A stretch of DNA of 34,679 bases from Bacteroidaceae bacterium (GCA_017552435.1 JAFZPZ010000055.1:1-34679); one strand, 5' to 3'. Counted from the first letter of the stretch, positions 22,736 through 32,282 are shown. Program-made: numbers and translations. Notes: generated by a model from the sequence alone, not told the origin.

Positions 22736-23860
22736 ATGATTGTCCAGCACCCGATGCTTTGGTGCGCTGTGTTTATGGCAGCGGGCATTGCCATTGGGCT
22801 GATGTTTCCCCTCCCCTATTATCTGCCGCTGTTGGCTGTTACGGTAGTTGCATGCACATTGTTGCGAAACTCCAGTCATTGGCATGATGTTCTGACGCTT
22901 TTTGTGTGGCTGTTGATAGGATGCAGCAGGGCGGCCATCTGTTCTACTGGTAATACAGAGTCAGCTTGGCAAAGTACAATCAAGCAGAAAGCGAAGTCTG
23001 TACAGACCACCATGGTAATGCGACTCAAAAAAGCCGGACTCTCGCCAAGCACTCTTGCTCTATGTTCAGCTTTGACCATTGGCCAGAAAGATGATTTGAA
23101 GCGCGAAACGCGCCAGGCTTACAATAAAGTTGGCGCCAGTCATCTGCTGGCCTTGAGCGGCATGCATCTGGGCATCATCTATGCCTTACTGTATTTTCTG
23201 CTGATTCGCAGTGTGCAACACACACGTTGGCGATGGCATATGTTACCACTCATCCTGCTTTGTCTGTGGGGCTATACATTGATAGCAGGTATGCCGGTCT
23301 CATTGGTAAGAGCCGCCATCATGCTCTCCATTTTTACCATTATCAACCTGATGCAATATCAAACCGACCCCTTGCATCCTCTAGCTCTAAGTGCCATCAT
23401 CATCCTGCTGATAGCCCCCACCGATTTGCTGAGTATCAGCTTCCAGCTTTCCTTCGCAGCCGTTTTCTTTCTCCTTGCCCTATGGGCACCTCTCAGCGAG
23501 AACTTCCCGAAACTGCCCTGGGCTGCGAAAATATTGGCGGTCTCCTGTGTCGCTCAGATTGGCACGACACCTCTGACACTCTATTATTTCCACCAACTGC
23601 CTCTGCTCGCACCCCTGCTCAGCCTTTTGCTTATACCACTGACCACAGTCATCATCTACTTGACACTTGCCGCGATGGTGTTGCCTCTTGCTCCGTTAGG
23701 ATGGATACTGAATACTATCGAGGCGCTGCAGCAGCGAATCATCGATCTGGCCGGCAGCATACCAGGTGGAACGCTGACTAACATCTATCCCAGCGCGACG
23801 GTTGTAGCACTTATGTACGGAGCAATGCTCGTGGCCATCGTACGACTACGCACTATATAA
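22736..23860 (+). CDS. Short ComEC/Rec2-family membrane protein (competence channel domain only)
   Basis: The 374-residue protein is almost wholly hydrophobic, with about ten membrane segments. The competence domain signature is clear: KVGASHLLALSGMHLGIIYALL, shown in part, then SLVRAAIMLSIFTI and SFQLSFAAVFFLLAL. Full-length ComEC also has an N-terminal OB-fold region and a C-terminal metallo-beta-lactamase domain. Here the N-terminal part is cut to about 80 residues and the beta-lactamase domain is absent. The ATG at 22736 follows the promoter; the longer frame from 22625 is rejected. If active, it would be the inner-membrane pore for single-stranded DNA. The end overlaps the facing phosphatase gene by 8 bp. 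Confidence 0.85.
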   Translation: MIVQHPMLWCAVFMAAGIAIGLMFPLPYYLPLLAVTVVACTLLRNSSHWHDVLTLFVWLLIGCSRAAICSTGNTESAWQSTIKQKAKSVQTTMVMRLKKAGLSPSTLALCSALTIGQKDDLKRETRQAYNKVGASHLLALSGMHLGIIYALLYFLLIRSVQHTRWRWHMLPLILLCLWGYTLIAGMPVSLVRAAIMLSIFTIINLMQYQTDPLHPLALSAIIILLIAPTDLLSISFQLSFAAVFFLLALWAPLSENFPKLPWAAKILAVSCVAQIGTTPLTLYYFHQLPLLAPLLSLLLIPLTTVIIYLTLAAMVLPLAPLGWILNTIEALQQRIIDLAGSIPGGTLTNIYPSATVVALMYGAMLVAIVRLRTI

Positions 23861-24308
23861 AATGAGCAAGGATTCCTTGGCAGCCCTCCAGCACATCGCG
23901 CCAGGTTGCCTCGAAATCACCTGTGTACCAGGGATCGGCCACTTCGCCGCGACGCTTCGTAAAATCCATCATGAGCCGGAACTTCCCCTCGGGATCACCG
24001 CCACAGATATGTTGCATACCTCGCAGGTTCCATGAATCCATGCCCACTATCAGGTCAAAACGGTCATAATCGGCACGCGTTATCTGTCGGGCCGTTTTGC
24101 CCGCGCAACTGATACCATGCTCGGCCAGTTTCCTGCGGGCAGGCGGATAGACCGGGTTTCCTATCTCTTCTGTAGAAACCGCCGCCGATTCAATATAGAA
24201 TTCTGCCTCGCGACCAGCCTTTTCCACTAGATCCTTCATCACAAACTCCGCCATCGGACTCCGGCAGATATTTCCGTGACAGATAAACAATATCCTTATC
24301 TTACTCAT
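23853..24308 (-). CDS. Low-molecular-weight protein-tyrosine phosphatase
   Basis: At 151 residues it has the CxxxxxR active site as FICHGNICRS (C10, R16) and the general acid loop DPWYTGDFE (D125), so it should be active. It removes phosphate from tyrosine or arginine residues in the cytoplasm. Its ATG overlaps the stop of the upstream glycosidase-like gene by 4 bp, placing it in the GH115 operon, which is odd for a regulatory phosphatase. It overlaps the ComEC-like gene tail-to-tail by 8 bp. Confidence 0.93.
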   Translation of the reverse strand: MSKIRILFICHGNICRSPMAEFVMKDLVEKAGREAEFYIESAAVSTEEIGNPVYPPARRKLAEHGISCAGKTARQITRADYDRFDLIVGMDSWNLRGMQHICGGDPEGKFRLMMDFTKRRGEVADPWYTGDFEATWRDVLEGCQGILAHFI

Positions 24309-26302
24309 ACATTAAATTCTGCTACTGCTTTCCCTGCCACTTCCTTAATCACCTTGCCCTCTTTTATCAATTGCATGTGTACCTGCTGCTTGCTGTCGCG
24401 ATAGACGCGGATGTCGAAATCGCCGCCGCAGATGCGGATGTGGCGCAGGGTCATCTCGGGCCATGATTCGGGCAAGCGGGGTGAGACAGTGAAGCTTCTC
24501 AAGCCTGTGGGACGGATGCCGAACAATCCTTCTGTGATGATGCGAGCGTAGAGGGCGCTCTCGGCAGAGAGGTGTCGCTGGTTGCCCTCGGGCCAAGCTT
24601 CGATGGCATAGGGTACATGGCTGCCTAACAGGCGAGTGCGGGAGTAGTATTGCAGGAAGGGAAGGGTGCGCTCCGTGTCACCAGCCATGAGGGCTCCGCG
24701 CAGAGCATAGAGCGTCGAACGATCCCAGAAAGTCTCGCTGCCTGCCTGCGTCAGCATGCCATCCTTGGTCCACAGGCGAGGTGAATAGAGGGCATCGATG
24801 GTTCCCTTTGCACGTTCGAAGATACCCATCGTCAGCGGAATACAAATCCATGAGCGCAGGACCGTGTTGCCGTCGTAGTAGCGATAAGTGTCAAAGCCCT
24901 CGACCTCAGCGTGGAAGAAGCGGTCTATGGCTTTGCGCAGATCACGAGCCTGCTGCTCATAAGCTTTGGCCACGCTGGCAGACTTCTTCAAATCGCGAGC
25001 CAGATAGGCGGCTGATAGCAGGGCGTCATAGTAAAGCGAGGATGTGCAGAGATTGGCGTCGCCCGAAGGGAAGCGTCCTTCCAATTCATCGCGGTCGGAA
25101 TGCACAACACCGACTTCGTTCAGCTGTCGTCGGCAATATTCCAACGTCCATTGTATCAGCGGCCAAAGCTGTTCGGCTTCATTCCTGTCGCCACGTGCGA
25201 GAGCATAGCGTGAAGCTCCGTAGGCTATCATGGCTGCATCACCTCGGTCACCGGCTCCGTTCCAGTAGTCCGTGCCTTCAGCGATAATGCTGCTGGGGAT
25301 AGGCTTCCATTCATCGTTCATCCATGCGGCAAACATTTTCCACGAGTTCATGGCAGAGGCATTAGCATAGGCGTCACCGAGGAAAGGGAAGAAAGGATTG
25401 GCGTATTCGGCCTGGTCGTTGGCCCAGATGGCAGCATAGTAGCGCTCACCACCAGGACCGTGCATAGGACCGTTCTTGGTCTCGTAGATACTCTCGCAAG
25501 CACGTATCTTAGAGAAAGCGAACATACGGTTGAGCACGTTATCGGGCGTCTCTAGGATGAGGTTCTCTTGCCATTGTTCCACCAGCGCACGGCGTGCAGC
25601 AATCTCTTTCTGGACATCACACGCCAGCGACTGTTCGCTCTCCCTGCGGGCACTGAGAACAGCCGAGAAGGTCAGGCTTTGCTGCGGTTCCAGCCGGAAA
25701 GAGCCTGTGCCATAAAGCTGCTCTTCCACTAAGTAGGCACCATCGACGCCCTTCGCGGCATCGCTGGTCATGCGGTGCTCCGTAGGCTCTATGCGAACCG
25801 ATATTGCCCTGTCGCCCAAGTTGGTCAGTTCATATTCCTCTACCAATGCAGGCAACGTGGGTGAAGGGCTCAGCGTACGCTTGACGTCTATCGTTCCCCA
25901 ACGGCTTTGGACCGTCATCATCCCCTTGAGCGAGATTGTTTGCACCTGTTCCTTGCGGTCTACGAGTCGGCTCTGGCCGATGAGCACACTTTCCAACGGT
26001 TCCCAATTGACGTAGCGGATGAAGCTGGCGTGCGTGTCGTTGGGTATAGTACGCAGCATGGGGAAAACCAGATGCCGTTCGCAGGTGAAGCGACCCTCAG
26101 GCGTGATGCCGTAGTGCAGCACTACCGCCATCTGTCGGCCGGCCATCTCCACGTGGTCGGTATGCGCCCGTCCGTCGTTCGTCCAGGTGATGCCACCCTC
26201 ATTGTTCAGTGTCCAATACGCTTTCTCTTCCTGTGCACGCAGGGGAGAATAAGATAAGGTGCTTAGCAATGCTACTACACCCAAAAGATGTGTTATTTTC
26301 AT
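24305..26302 (-). CDS. Secreted six-hairpin glycosidase-like protein
   Basis: The signal peptide ends near SPLRAQ (residue 24). Residues about 25-250 look like a beta-sandwich, and about 255-620 an (alpha/alpha)6 barrel: MHGPGGERYYAAIWANDQAEY, shown in part, DYWNGAGDRGDAAM, and repeated helical pairs with YCRRQL and SSLYYDALLSAAYLA. This is the architecture of many inverting glycosidases and some lyases; the CAZy family was not recognised. Candidate acids lie in NDQAEY and DRDELEGRFP. It lies 46 bp downstream of GH115 and overlaps the phosphatase gene, so it probably acts on the same plant glycan in the periplasm. Confidence 0.7.
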   Translation of the reverse strand: MKITHLLGVVALLSTLSYSPLRAQEEKAYWTLNNEGGITWTNDGRAHTDHVEMAGRQMAVVLHYGITPEGRFTCERHLVFPMLRTIPNDTHASFIRYVNWEPLESVLIGQSRLVDRKEQVQTISLKGMMTVQSRWGTIDVKRTLSPSPTLPALVEEYELTNLGDRAISVRIEPTEHRMTSDAAKGVDGAYLVEEQLYGTGSFRLEPQQSLTFSAVLSARRESEQSLACDVQKEIAARRALVEQWQENLILETPDNVLNRMFAFSKIRACESIYETKNGPMHGPGGERYYAAIWANDQAEYANPFFPFLGDAYANASAMNSWKMFAAWMNDEWKPIPSSIIAEGTDYWNGAGDRGDAAMIAYGASRYALARGDRNEAEQLWPLIQWTLEYCRRQLNEVGVVHSDRDELEGRFPSGDANLCTSSLYYDALLSAAYLARDLKKSASVAKAYEQQARDLRKAIDRFFHAEVEGFDTYRYYDGNTVLRSWICIPLTMGIFERAKGTIDALYSPRLWTKDGMLTQAGSETFWDRSTLYALRGALMAGDTERTLPFLQYYSRTRLLGSHVPYAIEAWPEGNQRHLSAESALYARIITEGLFGIRPTGLRSFTVSPRLPESWPEMTLRHIRICGGDFDIRVYRDSKQQVHMQLIKEGKVIKEVAGKAVAEFNV

Positions 26303-26348
26303 TGTTGAAAGGTTTTTGTTCTATTTAATACAAGCAGGAGCTCTCACA

Positions 26349-28868
26349 CTATTTCAAGAGTCGTTCACTTTCCACGCCGAAGAGATATTGGGGACGATAA
26401 CCGCCGTAGTCAACCACAATCTTCTCGAACACGATGCCGGGAGAAAGAGGTCGCAGGGTCAGCTCGTGAACATTACGCTGAGAGACAGGAAGCGTCACTT
26501 TGTTCTCCACAACTCGGCGAGCCACTGTGGGGTAATAGACGGAGTGTATGTTCTCCGGAGCCTCGTTCAGACGGGCGTTGAAGTTGACGCGCTCCTTCGA
26601 GGCTTCGTCGAGGCTCACTTCATACTCGTGACCGCCCTGGTTGAGGAAATCGAGAGTAGATTTCACAATCACATGCACGCTAACCTCGCGGACGCTGTCG
26701 GGCAGCATAATGCGGTAAGTTAAGGATGCTCCGTCCACAGGTTGGGTGTAGGGAGTGAGAGCGATGGCACTACGTGTGCGGCCCATATCGGGATAATCGG
26801 TCCATGCTGTACCTTGGGGAACAATAGCTGTGGCATAGTGGTCGGCATCCATTGAGAGATAGCCCAGGCGGTTACCGTCGCGGAAGGTGTAGCCTTCGGC
26901 TGGAGCAGCTGTCACTTGCTTCAGAGTTGGAAGACGGTCAGCAGGGAAGTCGTCATTCCACGAGGTGTAGCCGATATGCTTCTGTATCATCATCCCTCGC
27001 CACTTGCCATCGGCCAAGCGGTTGTTGTACTCGTCGCAGAGAAGCGAGTCGCGACGGAAGCGTTGGCGCACGCGGTCTGCCCACAGGTTGGCTTCTGGGT
27101 CTCCGACAGCGGCAAGGGCGTGGTTCATGGCCTGTGCCCGGTACATCTCGTAGAGGTTGGCCATACCCTGAATGGGGAAGAGAATCAGTTCGTGATAGGC
27201 CGTCCGACGCTGCTCGGGCAGTTCGCGATAGAGCTGCAGAGCATCTGCCTCAAGGCGTGCAAAGTCACCGCAGACGCGGTCCCATTCGCCTGTGGAGAGA
27301 TTGTAGGTCCGGGCATCGAGCATCTCTGCCGTCACACGACTGTTGTACTTGGCACTCAGATTGAGCAGGCGAGCTGCCTCGGCGGCATATTCGCGGCCCA
27401 CGATGGTCTCGCAGAAAGGTTCGGTATGCTGCTGCACCAGTTGTCTGCCGTCTAACCGTTCGGGGTTCCAGGCCATATCCAGGAAGAACTGAATCTGATA
27501 TTCCATCGGCTTCAGGTCGCCCACGTTCAACACCCACAGGCGGTCCAGCCCGTAGTCGGCAGCCAGACGGAGCTGTTCCCACATGCCCTGGGTCTGCGTC
27601 ACATTCATCCACTTGCTGTTGCGAGGGTCGCCCACATAATCTACGTGGTAATACAGTCCCCAGCCGCCCGGATGCTTGCGCTCTTCTGCATTGGGCACAC
27701 GACGGATGTTGCCCCAGTTGTCATCGCAAAGCAGGATGGTAACATCGTCGGGCACACGCATGCCCTTGTCGTAATACTCCAATACCTCTTTATACAAGGC
27801 CCACACCTGAGGCGTTTCCTTGGCAGGACGACCCGTCACCTTTTGGATGATGCGCCGTTGGTTCTGAACGATACGTTCCAGCAAGCGTGTATCGGCTTCG
27901 GCAGACATTGCCTCGTCGCCATCACCCCGCATACCGATGGTCACCAGGTCCTCGGTTCCCTGCATACGTTCGATGCCCTCGCGGAAGAACTGGTCGAGCC
28001 GTTTCTGATTGGTCCGGTAATTCCAGGGACCGTACTTGTCGCGGTTGCGGACATATTCCTTATGGTCCCGAGCCATCGGTTCGTGGTGGCTGGTACCGAT
28101 GATGATGCCCATCTCGTCGGCCAGACGGGAGTTCTCGGGGTCATCGGCATAGAACTCCCAATCCCACATGGCGGGCCACAGGAAGTTACCCTTCAGGCGC
28201 AGAATGAGTTCATATACCCGCTCATAAAAGCGATGGTCGCCATAGTTGGTGCCGTAGGTGTTCTTCACCCATTGCATGAGGCAGGGTCCCTCATCGTTGA
28301 GGAAGATACCACGCCAACGGACACGCGGTTCGCCATCGGTATATTCACCCCGACACACATAGAGGCTGTCGTGATGCTCTACAGCCACATCGGCCCACCA
28401 AGTCCATGGAGAGACACCTGCCTGTCGCGAGAGCTCGTACAATCCATAGATAGTGCCCCTGCGGTCGCTGCCCACAACAAGCAACTGGCAGCCCACCTGC
28501 ATGACAAGGTACTGCTCGTGCTTCCCCTTCAACAGGTTCTGCTGAGCCTGAGGCAACAAGCGATCGACGGCATCGGAATGTCCTAATGTGCCTGCAACAA
28601 TCCGAGCCTCATCGGGCGAAGCGGTGAAACGGCAATCGGCTTGGCAGACAGACTTCAAATCGGCTATCACATTCACCGCAGCCCGACGCACACCACGCTC
28701 ATCGTTGGCATCCACATAAACAGGAATCTCACCACCGGCATTCAGCAGCAAAGCACCCGCCTCGGCTGCGAAAGAAACAAAACGTTGCTGGGCACTGATG
28801 TTACCGACAAGCACAAAGGCAATATAAAGCAGAAAAAATCCTCTTTTAACTCCCTCTTTTACTTCCAT
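26349..28868 (-). CDS. GH115 family alpha-1,2-glucuronidase
   Basis: The 839-residue protein has a signal peptide (hydrophobic stretch 10-26, ending SAQ) and the GH115 pattern: WRGIFLNDEGPCLMQW, LRLKGNFLWPAMWDWEFYADD, GTSHHEPMARDHKEY, TIGMRGDGDEAM, LLCDDNWGNIRRVPNAEER (each shown in part) and LWVLNVGDLKPMEYQIQFFL. The family removes glucuronic acid or its 4-O-methyl form from xylan, and in some members from arabinogalactan. It works in the periplasm or at the surface. It is the first gene of an operon with the six-hairpin protein and the phosphatase, and is divergent from the SGNH esterase; this fits the debranching of acetylated glucuronoxylan. No SusC/SusD pair for this substrate is within reach in the window. 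Confidence 0.93.
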   Translation of the reverse strand: MEVKEGVKRGFFLLYIAFVLVGNISAQQRFVSFAAEAGALLLNAGGEIPVYVDANDERGVRRAAVNVIADLKSVCQADCRFTASPDEARIVAGTLGHSDAVDRLLPQAQQNLLKGKHEQYLVMQVGCQLLVVGSDRRGTIYGLYELSRQAGVSPWTWWADVAVEHHDSLYVCRGEYTDGEPRVRWRGIFLNDEGPCLMQWVKNTYGTNYGDHRFYERVYELILRLKGNFLWPAMWDWEFYADDPENSRLADEMGIIIGTSHHEPMARDHKEYVRNRDKYGPWNYRTNQKRLDQFFREGIERMQGTEDLVTIGMRGDGDEAMSAEADTRLLERIVQNQRRIIQKVTGRPAKETPQVWALYKEVLEYYDKGMRVPDDVTILLCDDNWGNIRRVPNAEERKHPGGWGLYYHVDYVGDPRNSKWMNVTQTQGMWEQLRLAADYGLDRLWVLNVGDLKPMEYQIQFFLDMAWNPERLDGRQLVQQHTEPFCETIVGREYAAEAARLLNLSAKYNSRVTAEMLDARTYNLSTGEWDRVCGDFARLEADALQLYRELPEQRRTAYHELILFPIQGMANLYEMYRAQAMNHALAAVGDPEANLWADRVRQRFRRDSLLCDEYNNRLADGKWRGMMIQKHIGYTSWNDDFPADRLPTLKQVTAAPAEGYTFRDGNRLGYLSMDADHYATAIVPQGTAWTDYPDMGRTRSAIALTPYTQPVDGASLTYRIMLPDSVREVSVHVIVKSTLDFLNQGGHEYEVSLDEASKERVNFNARLNEAPENIHSVYYPTVARRVVENKVTLPVSQRNVHELTLRPLSPGIVFEKIVVDYGGYRPQYLFGVESERLLK

Positions 28869-28896
28869 TTTTATCTTTCATTTGAGTATTTCGACC

Positions 28897-28904
28897 CAAA
28901 TATA
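28897..28904 (-). promoter_or_regulatory. Probable GH115 promoter (-7 box)
   Basis: The minus strand reads TATATTTG about 30 bases before the ATG at 28868. The same box sequence precedes the leucine-rich-repeat gene. No clear -33 TTTG was found. Confidence 0.45.
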
Positions 28905-28989
28905 CGACAAAAAAAATGAAAAGCGAAAAATGAAAAGCGAAAAATGAAAATTCTTCTCCATTAATTCTTAATTCTTAATTATTTTTTCA

Positions 28990-28997
28990 TATTTTTG
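28990..28997 (+). promoter_or_regulatory. Probable esterase promoter (-7 box)
   Basis: TATTTTTG lies 26 bases before the ATG at 29024. The upstream sequence is low complexity (GAAAAATGAAAAGC and TTAATTCTTAA repeats) with no good -33 match. Confidence 0.45.
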
Positions 28998-29023
28998 TAA
29001 CCGAAAATCCAAAAAACTAACAG

Positions 29024-30973
29024 ATGAAGTGTCCTAACATCATACCATTCAAAGTCACTCTGGTGCTTTGTGGCTTCTTTTTCTTTGGCCCGACCTTGTG
29101 GGCTGCCATCCGCATGCACAGACTCTTCTCTGACGGACTGGTGCTGCAGCGCAATATGGAGGTTCCCGTATGGGGTTGGAGCGAACCCGGACAGACCGTC
29201 AACGTCTGTCTGCTGCCTGTAGAGGGAAAAACCAAGAAGAAACCCATCACCTATACTGCAACAGCCGATGCCGCAGGCAAGTGGCAAATGCGCCTGCCTG
29301 CGATGCGTCCTATGGGGCCGCTTACGCTTCAGGTGAGCAGCGGCGAAGTAAAGGTCGTCATCAACGATGTGTGGGTAGGCGACGTGTGGGTGTGCAGCGG
29401 ACAATCGAACATCGACACCAACATCGAACGCATCTATCCACAATACCCCGAGGAGATTGACCAGGACTCCACCACAAGGGTTCGACTCTTCAAGGTGGAG
29501 AACGAAGCCGTGCTAAGAGGTCCTAGCTCCCATTTACTTTCGTCGGGCTGGAAGACACTTTCCAAGAAGAATGCCTGGCGCTTCTCCGCTCTGGGCTATT
29601 TCCTGGGCAAGCAGATGGAGGAAAAGACGGGTGTGGTGCAGGGCATCATCCAGTGCAGCTGGGGCGGCACACCCATTGAGTCGTGGATACCACGCGACTC
29701 GGTGGCCCGTTTCGACAAAAGGATGGCAGACGAAGCCCTGTTCTACGAGGATGCCAAAGTGCGGGATGCTGCCAAAGAAGCCAATCAACTTGCCGCCGAC
29801 CGATGGAACGAGTTGCTGAACCAGCTCGACCCGGGCGTGAATGGCAACTGGACAGCCCCTGAATATGATGATAGTCAGTGGGAACGGACGCAGCAATACA
29901 AGTTGCCTGTGGGCCGGCTCAACGGCTCGTTCTGGATGCGACAGCACATCCGCATCGATGCTGCCCATGCCGGACAGGAAGCCCTCTTGTTACTGGGCAC
30001 GCTGGTAGATGCCGACTTCACCTACCTCAACGGCAAACTGGTGGGACAGACCGGCTATCAGTATCCGCCACGCCGATACAACATCCCCAAAGGATTGCTG
30101 CGCGAGGGCGACAACGTGATTACTGTCCGTTTCGTGAACCACGGAGCCGCGCCTAAGTTCGTTGAAGAAAAACCTTACCTGATTCGCTGGGCAGATGGCA
30201 CCACCCTACCCCTCAGCCCCGAATGGCGCATGCATCAAGGCGTGTCGATGCCCAACCAACCATCCATGCCCACAGGTTTCCAGAATATGGCGGCAGCGGC
30301 CTACAACGGCATGCTATTCCCGCTGACACCCTACGCCGTAGCGGGTATGGTCTGGTATCAGGGAGAATCCAATACAGGCCGGGCAAAGGTCTATGAGGCA
30401 CAGCTTCGATGCCTGATGCAGGACTGGCGGCAACAGTTCCAGCAGCCTGAACTGCCCTTCGTTATCGTCCAGTTGGCCAATTTCATGGCTCCCAGTCCCA
30501 CGCCTCAGGAAACAGGTTGGGCAGAGCTGCGCGAGAGTCAGCGCCTTGCTGCCCTCTCCGACCCCAGAGCCGAACTGGCCGTAGCCATCGATTTGGGCGA
30601 AGCCAACGATATTCATCCCTTACGCAAAAAGGAACTTGCGGAGCGTGTGGTGCTCGCCTTCGACAAATTGGTATTCGGGAAACAAGTCTCACTCTCTCCG
30701 CAGCCTCTGTCTGCGAAAGCTACCGATGACGGAACCGTTATCGTCACCTTCGACCAACCCGTGACAGCCACCCAAGGGTTTGAGATTGCTGATGCCGAGG
30801 GACCTTTCCGCAATGTCGGATGCGAGGCAAAAGGCAGCCAGGTCATCATCCACGGACGAGGCACCCGCTTGCGCTATGCTTGGAAGAATAATCCCATCGA
30901 AGCCGATTGTCGGGCGAAAGGAAGCCTTCTGCCCGCCACACCTTTCGAAATACAAATCACAAAAACGAGATAA
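29024..30973 (+). CDS. Secreted SGNH esterase of the sialate O-acetylesterase (SASA) type
   Basis: A signal peptide (about residues 1-28) is followed by an SGNH hydrolase with block I in VWVCSGQSNI (catalytic S128). A jelly-roll insertion of the GH2-N type lies at about 270-400, block V has the Asp-x-x-His pair in NDIHPLRKKELAERV, and a C-terminal beta domain follows. WYQGESN is a further family signature. Members remove acetyl groups from sialic acid or from xylan; beside GH115 an acetyl-xylan role is more likely, by inference. At 649 residues it is normal for the two-part form. A promoter box is just upstream, and the unknown membrane gene follows after 36 bp. Confidence 0.9.
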   Translation: MKCPNIIPFKVTLVLCGFFFFGPTLWAAIRMHRLFSDGLVLQRNMEVPVWGWSEPGQTVNVCLLPVEGKTKKKPITYTATADAAGKWQMRLPAMRPMGPLTLQVSSGEVKVVINDVWVGDVWVCSGQSNIDTNIERIYPQYPEEIDQDSTTRVRLFKVENEAVLRGPSSHLLSSGWKTLSKKNAWRFSALGYFLGKQMEEKTGVVQGIIQCSWGGTPIESWIPRDSVARFDKRMADEALFYEDAKVRDAAKEANQLAADRWNELLNQLDPGVNGNWTAPEYDDSQWERTQQYKLPVGRLNGSFWMRQHIRIDAAHAGQEALLLLGTLVDADFTYLNGKLVGQTGYQYPPRRYNIPKGLLREGDNVITVRFVNHGAAPKFVEEKPYLIRWADGTTLPLSPEWRMHQGVSMPNQPSMPTGFQNMAAAAYNGMLFPLTPYAVAGMVWYQGESNTGRAKVYEAQLRCLMQDWRQQFQQPELPFVIVQLANFMAPSPTPQETGWAELRESQRLAALSDPRAELAVAIDLGEANDIHPLRKKELAERVVLAFDKLVFGKQVSLSPQPLSAKATDDGTVIVTFDQPVTATQGFEIADAEGPFRNVGCEAKGSQVIIHGRGTRLRYAWKNNPIEADCRAKGSLLPATPFEIQITKTR

Positions 30974-31009
30974 ACAGAAATACACCTACTACCAAACTTA
31001 TCAAACAAG

Positions 31010-32242
31010 ATGAACATAAAATTTCGCATGCCCAAGTTCGGGCAGAACTCGAAGCTGACTGGCCTTGCCAAGGAACTACTGACAACCATTTTCGCTACCA
31101 CCATTTCCATCGTCCTCACTTTCGGTACTGCCTATTGGCTTGAGCAGCGCCAGGAAAAGAAAGCCCGCAAACTCATGGCTATGACCATCATTCAGGACAT
31201 CGATATGACCCTGGAAGCCATCCGGGGAAGAATGGAGTATGAAGAACAGGGATTTTGCATCGGGCGCTATCTGATGCAAAACATCGAAAGGCTGGATAGC
31301 ATACAGGGAGACACGCTGTCTATGTTCTTCAGCTATGTGACAGGGGATGCGGTGAACTACAAACAGGAATTCTCCAAGTCGAACGAAGAAATTTTCAACA
31401 GCAGCCAGGACTCGTGGAAGACACTCGACGACAAGCTCTTCATAAAAAACGTGCAGGAGTTCTACGAGCGGAGAGAACAGCTCGACAGGAAGACCAAGGA
31501 ACTGGTCGTATTCGATCACCCCGTCACCCGCGATGAGCTTTATCAGATGATTATGGTAACAGGCCAAACGGTATCACGCGACTCATTCATTGCCCTGTGC
31601 CGCCAACTGCTGCAGTCGGAAAAGGTGCAGAGATACATATGGGCGGCTAACGACAGATCCAACATCTACAACAGGTTCCTTACGGACTGTTCCTTCATGA
31701 ACGAGACCAACAAGAACCTGATGTTCATCTCAGAAGCGGACATGTACGCCTTTGTCCACCAAACGAGCAATAAAATACGCCGGGCGTCCGAAAAGCAGAT
31801 AATCGGCAACTGGGTGAGCCTCAAGACAAACGACCTTCAGAGCATTGAAAGAGAGTTTCGCAAGGACCACACATTCACCACACGGTGGAAGAGGCGCTTC
31901 TCCCACGACGCATTCGCTGGCCACATGTTCATAATATACTCCGTGGATGGCGATTGGGTCCTCCAGAAAGACTCGCTGATAGAGAACGCCAATCCCAATA
32001 CCCTGAAGGTTAAGCTGGACGAGAATGGCGTTATCTACAGGCCGGAAGCGGTCGGACTCATACAAGCCATGAAGGAATCCATTGAAAGAGGCGTTGACAT
32101 GAAGGGACTCTATGAAAACTTTAAAAAAGGGAATCGCGGTGCATTTGGCACTAATATCGACCCGACAGGCAGCAGGCTGGACCTGACTTATCCAGGTGGC
32201 GCCATCACAAAATGGATTCGCAAGGAAGGCCCCAAGGAATAG
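31010..32242 (+). CDS. Membrane-anchored protein of unknown function with lipocalin-like C-terminal part
   Basis: The 410-residue protein has one membrane segment (about 23-44) after a short basic start. A long helical region follows (EQRQEKKARKLMAMTIIQDI onward), and residues about 265-340 contain IIGNWVSLKTND, EFRKDHTFTTRW and HMFIIYSVDGDWVL. The GxW pattern with alternating strands resembles a small lipocalin-like domain. The N-terminal arrangement is like that of Bacteroidota helix-anchored proteins of the DUF6090 kind, but I cannot assign a family. It starts 36 bp after the esterase and may be co-transcribed. Function unknown. Confidence 0.7.
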   Translation: MNIKFRMPKFGQNSKLTGLAKELLTTIFATTISIVLTFGTAYWLEQRQEKKARKLMAMTIIQDIDMTLEAIRGRMEYEEQGFCIGRYLMQNIERLDSIQGDTLSMFFSYVTGDAVNYKQEFSKSNEEIFNSSQDSWKTLDDKLFIKNVQEFYERREQLDRKTKELVVFDHPVTRDELYQMIMVTGQTVSRDSFIALCRQLLQSEKVQRYIWAANDRSNIYNRFLTDCSFMNETNKNLMFISEADMYAFVHQTSNKIRRASEKQIIGNWVSLKTNDLQSIEREFRKDHTFTTRWKRRFSHDAFAGHMFIIYSVDGDWVLQKDSLIENANPNTLKVKLDENGVIYRPEAVGLIQAMKESIERGVDMKGLYENFKKGNRGAFGTNIDPTGSRLDLTYPGGAITKWIRKEGPKE

Positions 32243-32282
32243 CGGCACACCCGGCTACATAATCGTAGGAGAGTCCATCCGC

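Noticed and set aside
27645-28586. 313-codon + strand open frame opposite GH115
   Set aside because: It lies wholly antisense to a well-recognised GH115 gene and its translation shows no domain or signal; such mirror frames are common in this GC range.
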